A stretch of 64,000 nt of DNA from Brooklawnia sp963780175 (GCA_963780175.1 CAWAAT010000006.1:1-64000); one strand, 5' to 3'. Numbered from the stretch's first letter, positions 25,460 to 35,179 are shown. The notes: a model not told the origin generated them from the sequence alone. Translations and numbers: made by a program.

Positions 25460-26761
25460 TTACTCCTGTGACTGTTCGTCGCCGGATTGGTGCGTCCGGG
25501 TGGTCTTGGTGGACGCGGTGTCGAGCGCCATCTCGTCAGCCCGGTCGACGTTGGTTCGCATCCTGACCTTGCCGGTGCCCGGATCGACCACGTCGACCAC
25601 CTTGCGCAGCTTGGAGGTGGCCTCATGGTTGCCGGTTTCGGCAGCCAACTGCACGGCCCTGCCCAGTTTGCTGGTCGCGGTCGACAGGTCGCCGGCCTGC
25701 TTGGCGGCCAGGCCCTCCTGGATGGCCACGGCCAGTTCGGTCTGCCCGGTGTAGTGGGCGACCTCGTTGTTGATCTGCGCCGTCAGTGAGTCGTCACTCG
25801 ACCAGACCGCCTTGACCATGCCCTGCGTCCGGGGCTGGTCGGCCACCACCAACTGGACGCGAGCCGCCAACTGCTCCTGGCCCACGGCCTTGGCCGGCAG
25901 CCGCACGGCCACGTGGTAGTCGCGTTCCTCATCACCCCACGCCCCGGTCGGGAAGTCCACGGTCAGAGGGTTCACCGGTTGGGCCTGATAGGTCAGGTCT
26001 TCGACGGTCGGCGAGACCTGTCGGACGAAGAGCAGCTGCGCTCCCTGGGGCACCCAGACTCTCAGGTCGGCGGCGGAGACTCCGCGGTTCATCGACGTCT
26101 GCATGATTTTGGCGAACTCCGCAGCCATCATCGAGGGGTTCGGGATGATGTCCAGGGTGCCCATCAGCGCCCGCGAGATCTTGCGCACCTCGCTGACCAC
26201 CCAGTACGTCCCGACTCCCCGACAGTCACACTGAAACTGGCCCTGACAGGCGCGAATGGCCGCGTCCAGCTGCTCGGGAGTCTCGTGTTCGTCCGCCCCG
26301 TCGGTGAGCAGCAGGGCATGCTTTTGCGCCAGCAGGCCGCCCATCGAGTTGAACAGGGCCAGGGCCAGCGTAAGCCAGCGTCCGATCGCCGTCCCGCCGT
26401 CGGCGACCAGCCGGCTCACCGCCTCCTTCGCCTCACGTCGAACGCGCGGGGTCATCTGCACCATGCCTGGTCCAGCCTGGACGATCGGGTAGGCGAGATA
26501 GGCCTCATGGGTTCCCGAGACGATGGCGAAGTAGGTTCCGTCAAGGATGTTGTCGAGGGCCACCATGGCAGCCTGCCGGGCGGCCATCATGGACCGCTGC
26601 CCCATCGAGCCCGAGCAGTCGATGATGACGATCTCGCCGGCCGCCCCGTCCGAACCAGCCGCACCGGCGCCGGTCACCGAGACGCGCACGATGGCGTTGA
26701 CGTCGGTTCCGCCATCGGGCAGGAACTCGTTCTGGTAAACGGTGGATGAGAACTGAGCCAC
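25460..26761 (-). CDS. von Willebrand factor A domain protein
   Basis: About 433 residues. The metal-ion-dependent adhesion site is complete: DCSGS at residues 48-52, a later Thr in GGTAIGRW and an Asp in LLTDGADEHE. A beta-sandwich part follows, then a C-terminal helical, TPR-like region (AIQEGLAAKQAGDLSTATSK). No signal peptide, so cytosolic. I use the GTG at 26761, because AAAGGA lies seven bases before it; the ATG five codons earlier has no ribosome site. VWA proteins often act as scaffolds for AAA+ ATPases, and a CbbX-type one is in this operon. Confidence 0.88.
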   Translation of the reverse strand: MAQFSSTVYQNEFLPDGGTDVNAIVRVSVTGAGAAGSDGAAGEIVIIDCSGSMGQRSMMAARQAAMVALDNILDGTYFAIVSGTHEAYLAYPIVQAGPGMVQMTPRVRREAKEAVSRLVADGGTAIGRWLTLALALFNSMGGLLAQKHALLLTDGADEHETPEQLDAAIRACQGQFQCDCRGVGTYWVVSEVRKISRALMGTLDIIPNPSMMAAEFAKIMQTSMNRGVSAADLRVWVPQGAQLLFVRQVSPTVEDLTYQAQPVNPLTVDFPTGAWGDEERDYHVAVRLPAKAVGQEQLAARVQLVVADQPRTQGMVKAVWSSDDSLTAQINNEVAHYTGQTELAVAIQEGLAAKQAGDLSTATSKLGRAVQLAAETGNHEATSKLRKVVDVVDPGTGKVRMRTNVDRADEMALDTASTKTTRTHQSGDEQSQE

Positions 26762-26801
26762 GGGGCGTCCTTTCATCTGGGCGGGCCTGCGCCCTGCCAG
26801 A

Positions 26802-28073
26802 TTAGCTTGCGGGGGTGGTGCCGACGGCTGGCGTCGGACGGGTCCGGGTCGTCGGGATTTCGTTGACGATGCTCGTCTCCACCGGGGGCGCCGGGCTCAC
26901 CGTAGGAGGCTCGTCGATGCGTGCCAGCACGGCGGTCACGTTGTCGTGGCCACCTTGTTCGTTGGCCCAGGCCACCAGCGCACGTGCCAGCGAAAGAGGT
27001 TCGGGCTCGAAATCGGCAGCCAACTGGCTGACAATCCTGCCCAGCGCCGCGGGGTCGGACGCGAAGTTCCACAGACCGTCCGAGCAAACCAGCAGCCACC
27101 CGGGGCCCTCGGCGAGCGTGCCGGCGACGGTGGGCTCGAGGCTGGGAGCGTCGCGTCCGAGCCAGCGGGTGATGACGTGCCCGTGGATGCCACCCTCGGC
27201 GATCTCTCGCGCCATTCCGGCAGCAATCTGCTCCTGGGCCACGGAGTCGTCGGTGCTGAGCAGGAGGGCCGCACCCGAGTCCGGCAGCCAGTAGACCCGC
27301 GAATCCCCCACCGTGGCGGCAACCAACCGTCGACCGGCCGCCAGGCCGATCGCCAACGTGCAGGACGCCGGGTTCGGCCCAGTCAGGTCGGAGTTGTCCA
27401 GCACGGCCTGGTTGGCGACCCGGGCTGCCCCGTCGATCAGGGCCCGGGCGACAGAGCCTTCCTGGATGTCGGCAAGGTCCCAGTCCCAGCCCCCCTGGCC
27501 CACGATGTGCCCCGCGGCGGCGCGGGCGGCGGCCAGCGACGCCTGATCGGAGTCGGTCGACGTCGACACTCCGTCACAGACCACCAGCACCGCATGTCCG
27601 CCGGGACCGGGCGACGCCTGCACGGCCAGCGCGTCCTCGTTGCGGGTGTGCCGGATGCCCCGATCGCACACGCCACCCACCCAGTCGGCCGGCGACTCCT
27701 CGAAATGATCGCGGACGCTGGGAGCCTTCGTCCCGCACACCATGCAGTACCCGTCGAAGTCGACGTCGCCACCGCACTTCGGGCAGACCTGCACCGTGGG
27801 AGTGAAGGTGCGCACCGGGGTGAACCCCAGGGGCGGCGCGGCAGCGGGCGGTGGCTCGACGATCGGCTCGGTCCGAGGCTGGTCGGGCAGGCTCGCAGGG
27901 GGTTGCCACTGCGCCGCCCGGGTTGCACCGTGCAGGGTACGAGGGGCCCCGGACGTCGGCTGGGCCCGGCCGGCAGCTCTCTCGGCTGGTGCCGGTGGTT
28001 GCGCCCAGCTGTGAGTGGTGGTCGGGTTCTCGGCTGCCTCGCCCACCTCGGCAGGCGTCGTCGGGTCGGTCAC
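26802..28073 (-). CDS. PP2C-family protein phosphatase with zinc ribbon
   Basis: About 423 residues. A Pro/Ala-rich N-terminus is followed by a zinc ribbon (Cys97, Cys100, Cys110, Cys113; CPKCGGDVDFDGYCMVCG) and a PP2C domain (about 130-400). The catalytic motifs GIRHTRNEDAL, VVCDGVS, CSDGLWNF and GGHDNVTAVL are intact. No membrane segment. The GTG start overlaps the PknG stop by four bases and has GGAG at good spacing; an ATG four codons earlier has none. It is the natural opponent of the PknG-type kinase encoded just before it. Confidence 0.9.
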   Translation of the reverse strand: MTDPTTPAEVGEAAENPTTTHSWAQPPAPAERAAGRAQPTSGAPRTLHGATRAAQWQPPASLPDQPRTEPIVEPPPAAAPPLGFTPVRTFTPTVQVCPKCGGDVDFDGYCMVCGTKAPSVRDHFEESPADWVGGVCDRGIRHTRNEDALAVQASPGPGGHAVLVVCDGVSTSTDSDQASLAAARAAAGHIVGQGGWDWDLADIQEGSVARALIDGAARVANQAVLDNSDLTGPNPASCTLAIGLAAGRRLVAATVGDSRVYWLPDSGAALLLSTDDSVAQEQIAAGMAREIAEGGIHGHVITRWLGRDAPSLEPTVAGTLAEGPGWLLVCSDGLWNFASDPAALGRIVSQLAADFEPEPLSLARALVAWANEQGGHDNVTAVLARIDEPPTVSPAPPVETSIVNEIPTTRTRPTPAVGTTPAS

Positions 28074-30511
28074 AGCAGGCTCCATCTTCGGGTCGAGTCA
28101 GCTTGGCTGATGAGGCGACGGCGTTCGTCATCGTCGCGGGACCACATGGCGAGGTCGCGGTAGGCCCGCTCCAGCTTGGGACGCAGATTGCGTTCGGTCG
28201 CCGGTTCGCCGCCCAGGATGACGTTGCCGGTGGCCTTGTTGTCCCTGAGCAGTCGTAGGGCGTTCTCGAGCAACTCGATCTCGAGGGTGGCCGTGCTGAT
28301 CTGATCGAGGCCGGCCGCATGCAACGCCTGCCACGCCGAGGCCAGGTCGGCCATGCTGGCGTTGCGTTTCAGCAGCAGCTTGGCGTGCGCGGTGCGGGCG
28401 TCCGTGTAGCCCCGGCTGGTCGGTGGGACCAGGTCGAGAGCCGCCAGGGTGCCCTCCTCGTCACCGCGAGCCAGCCTGATCCGGGCCATCGCGAACGCCG
28501 AGGGGGTGACGTAGTTGGCGTCCGTGCTGGCACAGATCGCATACAGCTCCTCGGCGAGCGCGGGCTGCTCGCCCAACTCGCAGGTGACGGCCAGCGCGAA
28601 CTTCGGCGCGAGTTCGCCCGGCACCTGGGCGTACACCGTGTTGAAGGGCGCCTGCGCCTCATGCCAGGAGCGGGCCTGCACCGCCACCAGGCCCTGCATC
28701 CAGACGGCTCGCCAGTCCCACGGGTCGGCCTTCAGAAGTTCCCTGATGACCTTGGCCGCGGTGGCACGGTCACCCATCCGTAGCCCGAGCTCGATCTGGG
28801 CGAGCATCACGGCGGCGGTGCGCTGCGGTGCCCCGTTGAGGGCACCCATCCGCTGACGCGGATCGTCCAGCGTGATGGAGCCCAGCCAACCGGTCATCGG
28901 GTCGGCCGGGTCGGGCAGCAGTTGGGGCAGCTGCGTCCATTCAAGACCTTCTCCGGCGGTCATCGGCGGGCTGAACAGGGTGGACTGGTGCGAGGCGGTC
29001 GCCGCGCCGGGAGCGCTGCGTGCCACCACCTCACGCAACACCCCCATCGCCTGGACGCGCAGATCCTCGGCCGACTGGAAGCGATCCTCGGGCACCGGAG
29101 CGCAGGCTCGTTGCACCAGCCGGTAGAACGAGTCGTGCTCGGCGAACAACGCCATCTTGCTCAACGGCGGCAGGGAGTCCACGTACTCGGTCTGGAAACC
29201 GCGGAACTCGGCGGCCATCACCAGCAGCGAGCGTCCCAGCGTGTAGATGTCGCTGGCCACCGACGGTCCCCGGCCAGCCACCTCGGGAGCCTGGTAGCCG
29301 ACGGTGCCGAAGATCGGTGAGGACTGGTCGGTGATCCGGCGGACCGCTCCCAGGTCGATCAACTTCACCGAGTCGCCGACCTGCATGAGGTTGTCGGGCT
29401 TGAAGTCGCAGTACAACAGTCCGCTGTCGTGCAGGTAGGTGAACGCGGGCAGGATCTCGATGGTGTAGGCCAGCGCCCAGTCGACCGGTAGCGGGTCGTG
29501 GACGCCCTTGTTCGCTGCCTTGCGCTGCTTGAGCAGTTGGGTGATGGAGCGGCCCGGCACGAACTCCATGACGATGTACCGGGCGTCCTGGAACTGGACG
29601 AAGTTGTAGATCTCGACGATCAGCGGGTGCTCGACGGCTGCCAGGAACTCCTTCTCGGACTTGGCGGCGGCCCGGGCGTCGACATCGCCGGCATTGAGCA
29701 AGCCCTTCAGCACCACCCAGCGGTCCGAGACGTTGCGGTCGCGAGCCAGGTAGATCCAGCCCATCCCGCCGTAGGCGAGGGCGCCCACGACTTCGTACTG
29801 CCGCGAGACCAGTTCGCCGGCCGGAATGGTGGGGTGGAAGTCGAAGGGCGTCCCGCAGTTGGCGCAGGTGCCCTGCACGGCGCCCGGGGATTCGGGTGTG
29901 CTGCGCCCGATGGGCTCGCCGCAGTTGGGGCACGTGCGGCGTTCTTCGGGGACCACGGGATCGCTCATCACCGCCTTGGACGGGTCGACCGGTGGGGCGG
30001 GTGGCACGGTCGTGATACCGGCCCCGATGCGCGTCCGGGGGCGGTGCGCGTCCGAGCGCAGCGGACGCAGGCCCGCGTTCGGCCCGACCAGCGCCGAGCC
30101 CAGCAAGACGCTGCCGAGTTCGGCCGCGGTGGCGGTGGTTGACAGAGTCGTGCCGAGCAGTCGCGACCCCGACGCCGCAGGTTTGGCGTCCGGCGGGTTC
30201 CCGCAGACGTTGCAGTAGCCGTCGATGATCGTGCCCTGACAGCCCGGTTGGGGGCAGGGCCCGCCGCGCTTGCCGAGCGAGGCCTGGGGGGCGGCACTCG
30301 GACGTGCGGCCGAGGGTGTCTGTGCCCGGGCCGCCGCGGGCGCAACGGGTGGCCGGGTGACGACCTGATCCGGTTGCGTCCCGGACTGGCCTCCCCTGGC
30401 CGCGGCAGCGGGTGCAGGTGAGGTGGTTGCACGCGCGTTGGGTGGCATGCCGCAGTAGTCGCAGTAGCCGTCCACGACGGTGCCCTGGCAGCCGGGCTGG
30501 GTACATTTCAT
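28070..30511 (-). CDS. pknG: PknG-type serine/threonine protein kinase
   Basis: About 813 residues. Two N-terminal zinc ribbons (residues 3-20 and 86-103, each CxxPGCQGT..DGYCxxCG) are followed by the PknG rubredoxin-like site (CPNCG 194-198, CANCG 216-220). The kinase domain begins near 235 and has AYGGMGWIYLARD, the Lys in VVLKG, LLYCDFKPDNL in place of HRD, and IDLGAVRR in place of DFG. The C-terminal half is TPR-like. The layout matches mycobacterial PknG apart from the two extra ribbons. GGGAG precedes the ATG, which overlaps the upstream stop (ATGA). Confidence 0.93.
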   Translation of the reverse strand: MKCTQPGCQGTVVDGYCDYCGMPPNARATTSPAPAAAARGGQSGTQPDQVVTRPPVAPAAARAQTPSAARPSAAPQASLGKRGGPCPQPGCQGTIIDGYCNVCGNPPDAKPAASGSRLLGTTLSTTATAAELGSVLLGSALVGPNAGLRPLRSDAHRPRTRIGAGITTVPPAPPVDPSKAVMSDPVVPEERRTCPNCGEPIGRSTPESPGAVQGTCANCGTPFDFHPTIPAGELVSRQYEVVGALAYGGMGWIYLARDRNVSDRWVVLKGLLNAGDVDARAAAKSEKEFLAAVEHPLIVEIYNFVQFQDARYIVMEFVPGRSITQLLKQRKAANKGVHDPLPVDWALAYTIEILPAFTYLHDSGLLYCDFKPDNLMQVGDSVKLIDLGAVRRITDQSSPIFGTVGYQAPEVAGRGPSVASDIYTLGRSLLVMAAEFRGFQTEYVDSLPPLSKMALFAEHDSFYRLVQRACAPVPEDRFQSAEDLRVQAMGVLREVVARSAPGAATASHQSTLFSPPMTAGEGLEWTQLPQLLPDPADPMTGWLGSITLDDPRQRMGALNGAPQRTAAVMLAQIELGLRMGDRATAAKVIRELLKADPWDWRAVWMQGLVAVQARSWHEAQAPFNTVYAQVPGELAPKFALAVTCELGEQPALAEELYAICASTDANYVTPSAFAMARIRLARGDEEGTLAALDLVPPTSRGYTDARTAHAKLLLKRNASMADLASAWQALHAAGLDQISTATLEIELLENALRLLRDNKATGNVILGGEPATERNLRPKLERAYRDLAMWSRDDDERRRLISQADSTRRWSLL

Positions 30512-31698
30512 CGGTTCGTCTCCCGGTGCTCGGGACCCCGCGAGGCCACCCAGTCGGCGTAGAGCCTGCACGCCTCCATCAGGGCCTCGATGGCCTCCCC
30601 GGGCTGGGGTGTCAACGTCACCATCTCCTCGGCCGCTTCCAACAGGCCGGTGAGCAGTGCGTCACCTGTGCCGCGGCCCTGAATCTCGGCCCGCAGCATG
30701 ATCACCTCATTGCCGAGGGCCTCGGAGCCCCGCAGGGCCTCGGTGTTCGCGCGCTCCACCACGTCCATGGCCTTGGCCACCTGCTCAAGGCGACGCAGGT
30801 AGCTCTCCAGCTCGGCCGGTGCGCCGGGGACGGGGCCGAGCGCGGTGACGTCCGGCACCGCATACCTGGGCGGGTTGGGTACGGTCGCCGCAACTCTCGC
30901 CGCCAGGTCGTCCAGCCGCTGGCCGCGCAGGATCAGATCGGCGCGCAACCGGTCGGCCAGTTCGAGACGCTGCGCCAGGGACACCGCGTCCCCCCCGTGT
31001 TCGGTTGGCGAGGGTCGGGCGGACTGCTGGCGCCGCAGCACTCCGCCGACGATGAGGTCACGCTCGAAGGTGGCCGTCTCAGCCTCCAGTGGACCGAGCA
31101 GCCCACCCACGTCGCCGCCGCGTCCAGCCTTGTCAGAGACGCTTGCGAGGCGCTCCTCCAGTTGGTTGAGGTGGCTACGTGCCGCATCGATGGACGCGGG
31201 GGGCTCAAGTGCGACCTGATCGCGTAGCCGCTCCATGGAGGCCCGCAGGTCGCGCAGGCGTCCGACCGCCTGCGTGCCAGCCGGGTCGAGTTGCAGCCGG
31301 CTGCGTAGTTGGCCGGTCAGCGCGTCCGACATGCGGCAGGCCTCGGGTAGGGACAGTCCGGACGCCGCCAACCCACCCCAGGCGTCGTCGTCGAGTCGGC
31401 CCCAGACCAGGGACGCCAACTGCTCGCGCTCCTTCGTTGCCACCCGACCCCGGTCCCACACCTGCAGCAAGCGCCGGTAGCGGCTCTGGATGGCCTGCCA
31501 CAGCTGCAGACCCAGAGCCATGTCCGGGGTCAGTTCGTCGGAGTGTTTGCTCGCCCGGACTGCTTCATCGAGGGCTTCCAGCTCGGCACGCCGGCCATCG
31601 AGCCAGCCGTCGAGTGCGATCAGATAGCCGCGCAACGCCAGGACGTCGACAGCCTCCCCGAGCCGCCCGGGGGCGACGGGGGCGGTGACCGCACTCAT
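30508..31698 (-). CDS. hypothetical alpha-helical cytosolic protein
   Basis: A 396-residue protein predicted to be almost all helix and rich in Leu, Arg, Glu and Ala, with several coiled-coil-like stretches (MERLRDQVALEP, LNQLEERLASVSDK, RLEQVAKAMDVVERA). It has no signal peptide, membrane segment or known motif. In mycobacteria the gene between glnX and pknG is the lipoprotein glnH. This protein sits at that place but is plainly not a solute-binding protein. It overlaps the genes on both sides by four bases, so it is made with GlnX and PknG. GGAGG precedes the ATG. Confidence 0.8.
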   Translation of the reverse strand: MSAVTAPVAPGRLGEAVDVLALRGYLIALDGWLDGRRAELEALDEAVRASKHSDELTPDMALGLQLWQAIQSRYRRLLQVWDRGRVATKEREQLASLVWGRLDDDAWGGLAASGLSLPEACRMSDALTGQLRSRLQLDPAGTQAVGRLRDLRASMERLRDQVALEPPASIDAARSHLNQLEERLASVSDKAGRGGDVGGLLGPLEAETATFERDLIVGGVLRRQQSARPSPTEHGGDAVSLAQRLELADRLRADLILRGQRLDDLAARVAATVPNPPRYAVPDVTALGPVPGAPAELESYLRRLEQVAKAMDVVERANTEALRGSEALGNEVIMLRAEIQGRGTGDALLTGLLEAAEEMVTLTPQPGEAIEALMEACRLYADWVASRGPEHRETNR

Positions 31699-32975
31699 CG
31701 GTACCTCCGCAGGGGTTGGCTGAGCCCGATGCCCGCGGCGAATGCCGCCAGCAGCATGCCCGCGGCGACCAGTCCCGTCGAATTGGCGATGGTGCGTGCA
31801 TGCCCGGTCAGCTGTTCGTCGAGGGCTGCGCCGATCTGGTCGGACTGCGCCGAGAGCCAGGTGACCAGCGCCTCGTACGGCACTTGGGCGCTCTCCGCCA
31901 ACGTCGCGAGTTGCTCGCTGGGTGCAGTCACCAACCGTTCATGGGTGGCGACCATCTGCTCCAATTGGTCGGTCATCTTGTCGGTCGCGGCGTTCGGCAA
32001 CTTGGCGAGCAGCTGGGCGGCCTGGGTGGTGGCCGCGGTGTAGGCGGCGGTGCCCTGCTCCGCGGGTGTCAGGCCCAGCAGGACGCGTCCCTCGGTCGCC
32101 TTCGCCTCGGTCACCGCCGAGTAGGCCTGGGCAACGGCGGTGGCCTGCGAGACCCCGCTCGACCTGGCGTCGCCCACACTCTTGGCGCTCGTGGTGACCC
32201 ACTGCGTGACCAGGACGAAGATCGCCACCGAGATCGCCAACCCCACCAGCAGACCCAGGTTGAGCACGCGCCGGGTCCGTCGCGCCACGATGACGCTGGC
32301 CATCAGCAGCACCACGATGGGCACAGCCACCAGCGCGCTCAGCCAGCGCTGATCGGAGGTCGACACCTCCAGCCGCACCACGTTGGTCGAGATCTGCTCA
32401 TCCAGCCGCCCCAGTAGATCGGTCTGCAGGCCCTGACTCGCCTGTCCGAGCTGCTCGACCGACCCGCTCGTCATCGCCTGCGACAGGGATGCGGTGTAGG
32501 TGGTGAGCGCCAGATTGGCCCCCGCCAGCGCGTCGACGTCCTGCGGGGCCATCGAGGAGGCTCTGGCCAGCTTCTGGGCTGCGGTCTCAAGCCGGGCGAC
32601 GTAGCCACCGTCCGGCTGGGCGCCGGGGGTGGTGAGCAGCAGTGCCTGACTCGCCGCGGCCTCTGCCGACAGCACATCACCGCGCACCGACTGGAGCACC
32701 AGAACCTGCTGGCTGGCATCGTTGACCCGCTCAAGCGAGGCCCGGTTGTTGTTCAGCACCAGTGGCGCGACCACGGCAGCCGCAAGGCAAGCGATGATGG
32801 CCACGACGCGCCACCAGGCGATCACCGTCGACGTGGCCATCGGGCGTCGCTCGCCCGTCGCCGTCGGCGGGGCCTTCTTCCGGCGTTCAGCGACACCTCT
32901 GACGGGTGCCGGCACGGGCGAGGGCGGCCCATCCGGCGTCCACGATCTGGTGGATGTGCGGTCCGGTTCGCTCAC
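31695..32975 (-). CDS. glnX: GlnX-like four-helix membrane protein
   Basis: A 426-residue protein with a Pro-rich cytosolic start and membrane helices near residues 51-74, 209-229, 236-260 and 400-418. Two outside helical regions lie between helices 1-2 and 3-4, each like a chemoreceptor sensor bundle. This is the topology of mycobacterial GlnX, which relays amino-acid sensing to PknG. The GTG start has AGGAGG upstream and overlaps the AAA+ gene stop. Assignment rests on topology and its place upstream of pknG; direct similarity cannot be tested here. Confidence 0.7.
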   Translation of the reverse strand: MSEPDRTSTRSWTPDGPPSPVPAPVRGVAERRKKAPPTATGERRPMATSTVIAWWRVVAIIACLAAAVVAPLVLNNNRASLERVNDASQQVLVLQSVRGDVLSAEAAASQALLLTTPGAQPDGGYVARLETAAQKLARASSMAPQDVDALAGANLALTTYTASLSQAMTSGSVEQLGQASQGLQTDLLGRLDEQISTNVVRLEVSTSDQRWLSALVAVPIVVLLMASVIVARRTRRVLNLGLLVGLAISVAIFVLVTQWVTTSAKSVGDARSSGVSQATAVAQAYSAVTEAKATEGRVLLGLTPAEQGTAAYTAATTQAAQLLAKLPNAATDKMTDQLEQMVATHERLVTAPSEQLATLAESAQVPYEALVTWLSAQSDQIGAALDEQLTGHARTIANSTGLVAAGMLLAAFAAGIGLSQPLRRYR

Positions 32976-34633
32976 GGTGCAACCTCCTGGTCGTCGCCGT
33001 CCTGGATGTCGGGCATGGGCGGAACGAGTTCATCACCGGGTGCCATCGCTGCCCCACCCAGGACGTCGGCGGGCAACAGCGTCCGCAACTGGTCGAGGCT
33101 CGGGTCGGTCTCGTCGCGTAGCCGCCAGGCCTGGTGCCCGATGGCGGCCTCGAGCACGTTGCGGCAGTACCGGCCGTTGCCGAAGGTCTCGTCGCGGACC
33201 TGGCGCGCGAGGTCGAACGTGAAGGCGTCCAGTGCACCGGCGGCCAGGTCGTAGTCGGCCTTGTCGACCATCTGCAGGAAAATGTCGATGAGTTCGGTGT
33301 CGGTGTAGTCGACGAACTGGATCGTCGTGCGGAAACGGCTGGCCAACCCCGGGTTCTCGGCGATGAAGATGGCCATCGGTCGCGGGTAGCCCGCAACGAT
33401 CACCACGAGATTGTCGCGGTTGTCCTCCATCTCCTTGACCAGTGTGTTGATGGACTCCTCGCCGTACTGGTCGCCGGACAGCGAGTAGGCCTCGTCAATG
33501 AACAGCACCCCGCCCAGCGCGGAGGCCACCACCTCCGAGGTCTTCTGGGCCGTCTGACCGAGATAGCCAGCCACCAGTTCCGAACGGTCCACCTCGATCA
33601 ACTGACCCTTGCTCAGTAGTCCCAACGCCTTGTAGATGCCGGATACGAGCCGGGCGACCGTGGTCTTGCCGGTGCCGGGATTGCCCACGAATACCAGGTG
33701 CCGGGTGATGGTTGGCACCTTGAGGCCGGCCTTGGCGCGCAGCGCCTGGACGCGCAGCACCGCCGCCTGGCGCTTGATCTCGCCCTTCACCTCGCGCAGC
33801 CCGATCAGTTCGTCGAGTTCGGCGAGCAACTCCTCGACGCTGCGTTCGGGCTCGGGTTCTGCCGGTTCCGCCTGCTCGGGTTGCGGCGTCGTGGTGGCCG
33901 TGGCCACCGGCGCCGGCTCACGGGTGGCTGACTCGAGCGACTCCAGTCCGGGCACGCCAGGGATGCCAGGAGCACCCGTTGTGCCGGGGCCGCGCTGAGC
34001 GCTGGCCGGCGGCTGACCAGCCGGGTGGAGGATCGGCGAGTCGCGCAGTTCGGCAATCCTGGCCTGGTTGACCGCCAACTGGTCGAGCACCGCGGAGAAG
34101 GCCGCGTCCCCGACCCTGCTGAACTGCTCCATCGCCTTCAGCCTGTCCTGGGACTGCTGCAGCCGCGACAACAGGTCGGGGTCGAGGCCTCGCGGGGCCG
34201 GAGGTAGGCCGCTCGCGTCGAGGACGCCGTGCCCGGTTGCCGAAGATACCCCGGACTGGGCCGCGGTGGCAGCGGCGGCCAGCCCGGCCACCTCGGGGGT
34301 GGGTTGGCCCAGCGTGCACGCTGCCCCGATCACCTGACCCAGCGCGGACGAGTACGCCCGCGCCTGGGCGGGCAGGGTGTTGCTCAACTGGGTCATCAAC
34401 GGGGTGGGCCCGACCCGCCAGCGGCGTCCCCTGGACGCCGCGGCGAAGTACTCCTGGGCGTCGGGTTGGCGATCCTGTTGTTCGGCCCAATCGAGGTAGG
34501 CCCCGACGGCCGGTTCGGAAACCGCCGCCGCCAGTTGGACGCCCTCGGTGCGCGCCTGCTCGGGGTCGAGCCCGGCACCAATTGCCACCTCAGCAAGCAG
34601 ATCGAGGGCTTCCCGCAGCGTCATGCTCGACAT
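32972..34633 (-). CDS. CbbX/SpoVK-type AAA+ ATPase
   Basis: A 553-residue protein. The N-terminal 200 residues are helical, a Pro/Glu-rich linker follows (205-262), and a single AAA+ domain runs from about 270 to 500. The Walker A is GNPGTGKTT (317-325) and the Walker B VLFIDEAYSL (near 373-382). NPGLASRFRTTI holds the sensor/Arg-finger region. The ATPase part is of the CFXQ/CbbX group, also found in EccA of type VII secretion, but no other ESX gene is here. It is likely a remodelling ATPase of this signalling operon. Confidence 0.88.
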   Translation of the reverse strand: MSSMTLREALDLLAEVAIGAGLDPEQARTEGVQLAAAVSEPAVGAYLDWAEQQDRQPDAQEYFAAASRGRRWRVGPTPLMTQLSNTLPAQARAYSSALGQVIGAACTLGQPTPEVAGLAAAATAAQSGVSSATGHGVLDASGLPPAPRGLDPDLLSRLQQSQDRLKAMEQFSRVGDAAFSAVLDQLAVNQARIAELRDSPILHPAGQPPASAQRGPGTTGAPGIPGVPGLESLESATREPAPVATATTTPQPEQAEPAEPEPERSVEELLAELDELIGLREVKGEIKRQAAVLRVQALRAKAGLKVPTITRHLVFVGNPGTGKTTVARLVSGIYKALGLLSKGQLIEVDRSELVAGYLGQTAQKTSEVVASALGGVLFIDEAYSLSGDQYGEESINTLVKEMEDNRDNLVVIVAGYPRPMAIFIAENPGLASRFRTTIQFVDYTDTELIDIFLQMVDKADYDLAAGALDAFTFDLARQVRDETFGNGRYCRNVLEAAIGHQAWRLRDETDPSLDQLRTLLPADVLGGAAMAPGDELVPPMPDIQDGDDQEVAP

Positions 34634-34645
34634 GTCTTCTCCCGG

Positions 34646-35179
34646 TCACAGGTCCAACGGGTTGGTGCTGGCCCGCGAATGGTCGTCCAGCAAGGTGGGA
34701 CGGGTTCGTCCACCGAACTTGGCGTCCAGGAAGGCACCCTGAGCGACCAGCGCGGACGCGTCCAGACGGTTGGCGGCGTCGTACATCCGCGAGATGGTCA
34801 GCCCCAGCAGGTCGAGCTGGTCGACCAGCAGCAGCAGCGAGGACTTCCCGTTGGCCACCGGACGGGTGTCGGCCCAGTCACGCGGCAGCGCCAGATAGCC
34901 GGCCACCGACTCAGGCAGATAGTCGGTGGCGGTGGCCACCACGGTGTAGGCGTCCTGTGAGTCGAGGCCCAGGTTGGCCAGTCGGGGCAGGATCGCCCTG
35001 ACGACCGTGGTGATGCGCAGGACGCGGGCCAGCACCGGGGTGGGGGCGTGCCCGTCCAGCACCATCCGCTCGGCCTTTGCCAGCGCCGCCTCGATGTCCT
35101 CCCGCGTCGGCGGCGGGCTCGCCAGAGTGGCCGGGTCAGCCGGTTTCTGCTCACCCCGCAACCATGCGAACAGCCCCAT
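34646..35179 (-). CDS. hypothetical cytosolic protein of the TelA-PknG operon
   Basis: A 177-residue, mostly helical protein (MGLFAWLRGEQKPADP onward) with no signal, membrane segment or known motif. It is 12 bases after the TelA-like gene and 12 bases before the AAA+ gene, so it is part of the same transcript. The recurring central stretch VLRITTVVRAILPRL suggests a helical packing domain. I do not recognise the family. Confidence 0.75.
   Translation of the reverse strand: MGLFAWLRGEQKPADPATLASPPPTREDIEAALAKAERMVLDGHAPTPVLARVLRITTVVRAILPRLANLGLDSQDAYTVVATATDYLPESVAGYLALPRDWADTRPVANGKSSLLLLVDQLDLLGLTISRMYDAANRLDASALVAQGAFLDAKFGGRTRPTLLDDHSRASTNPLDL

Noticed and set aside
32972..34633. CbbX-type ATPase as EccA of a type VII secretion system
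   Set aside because: The AAA+ domain is similar, but no ESX membrane, WXG100 or protease gene is present, and the N-terminal part is unlike the EccA TPR domain.
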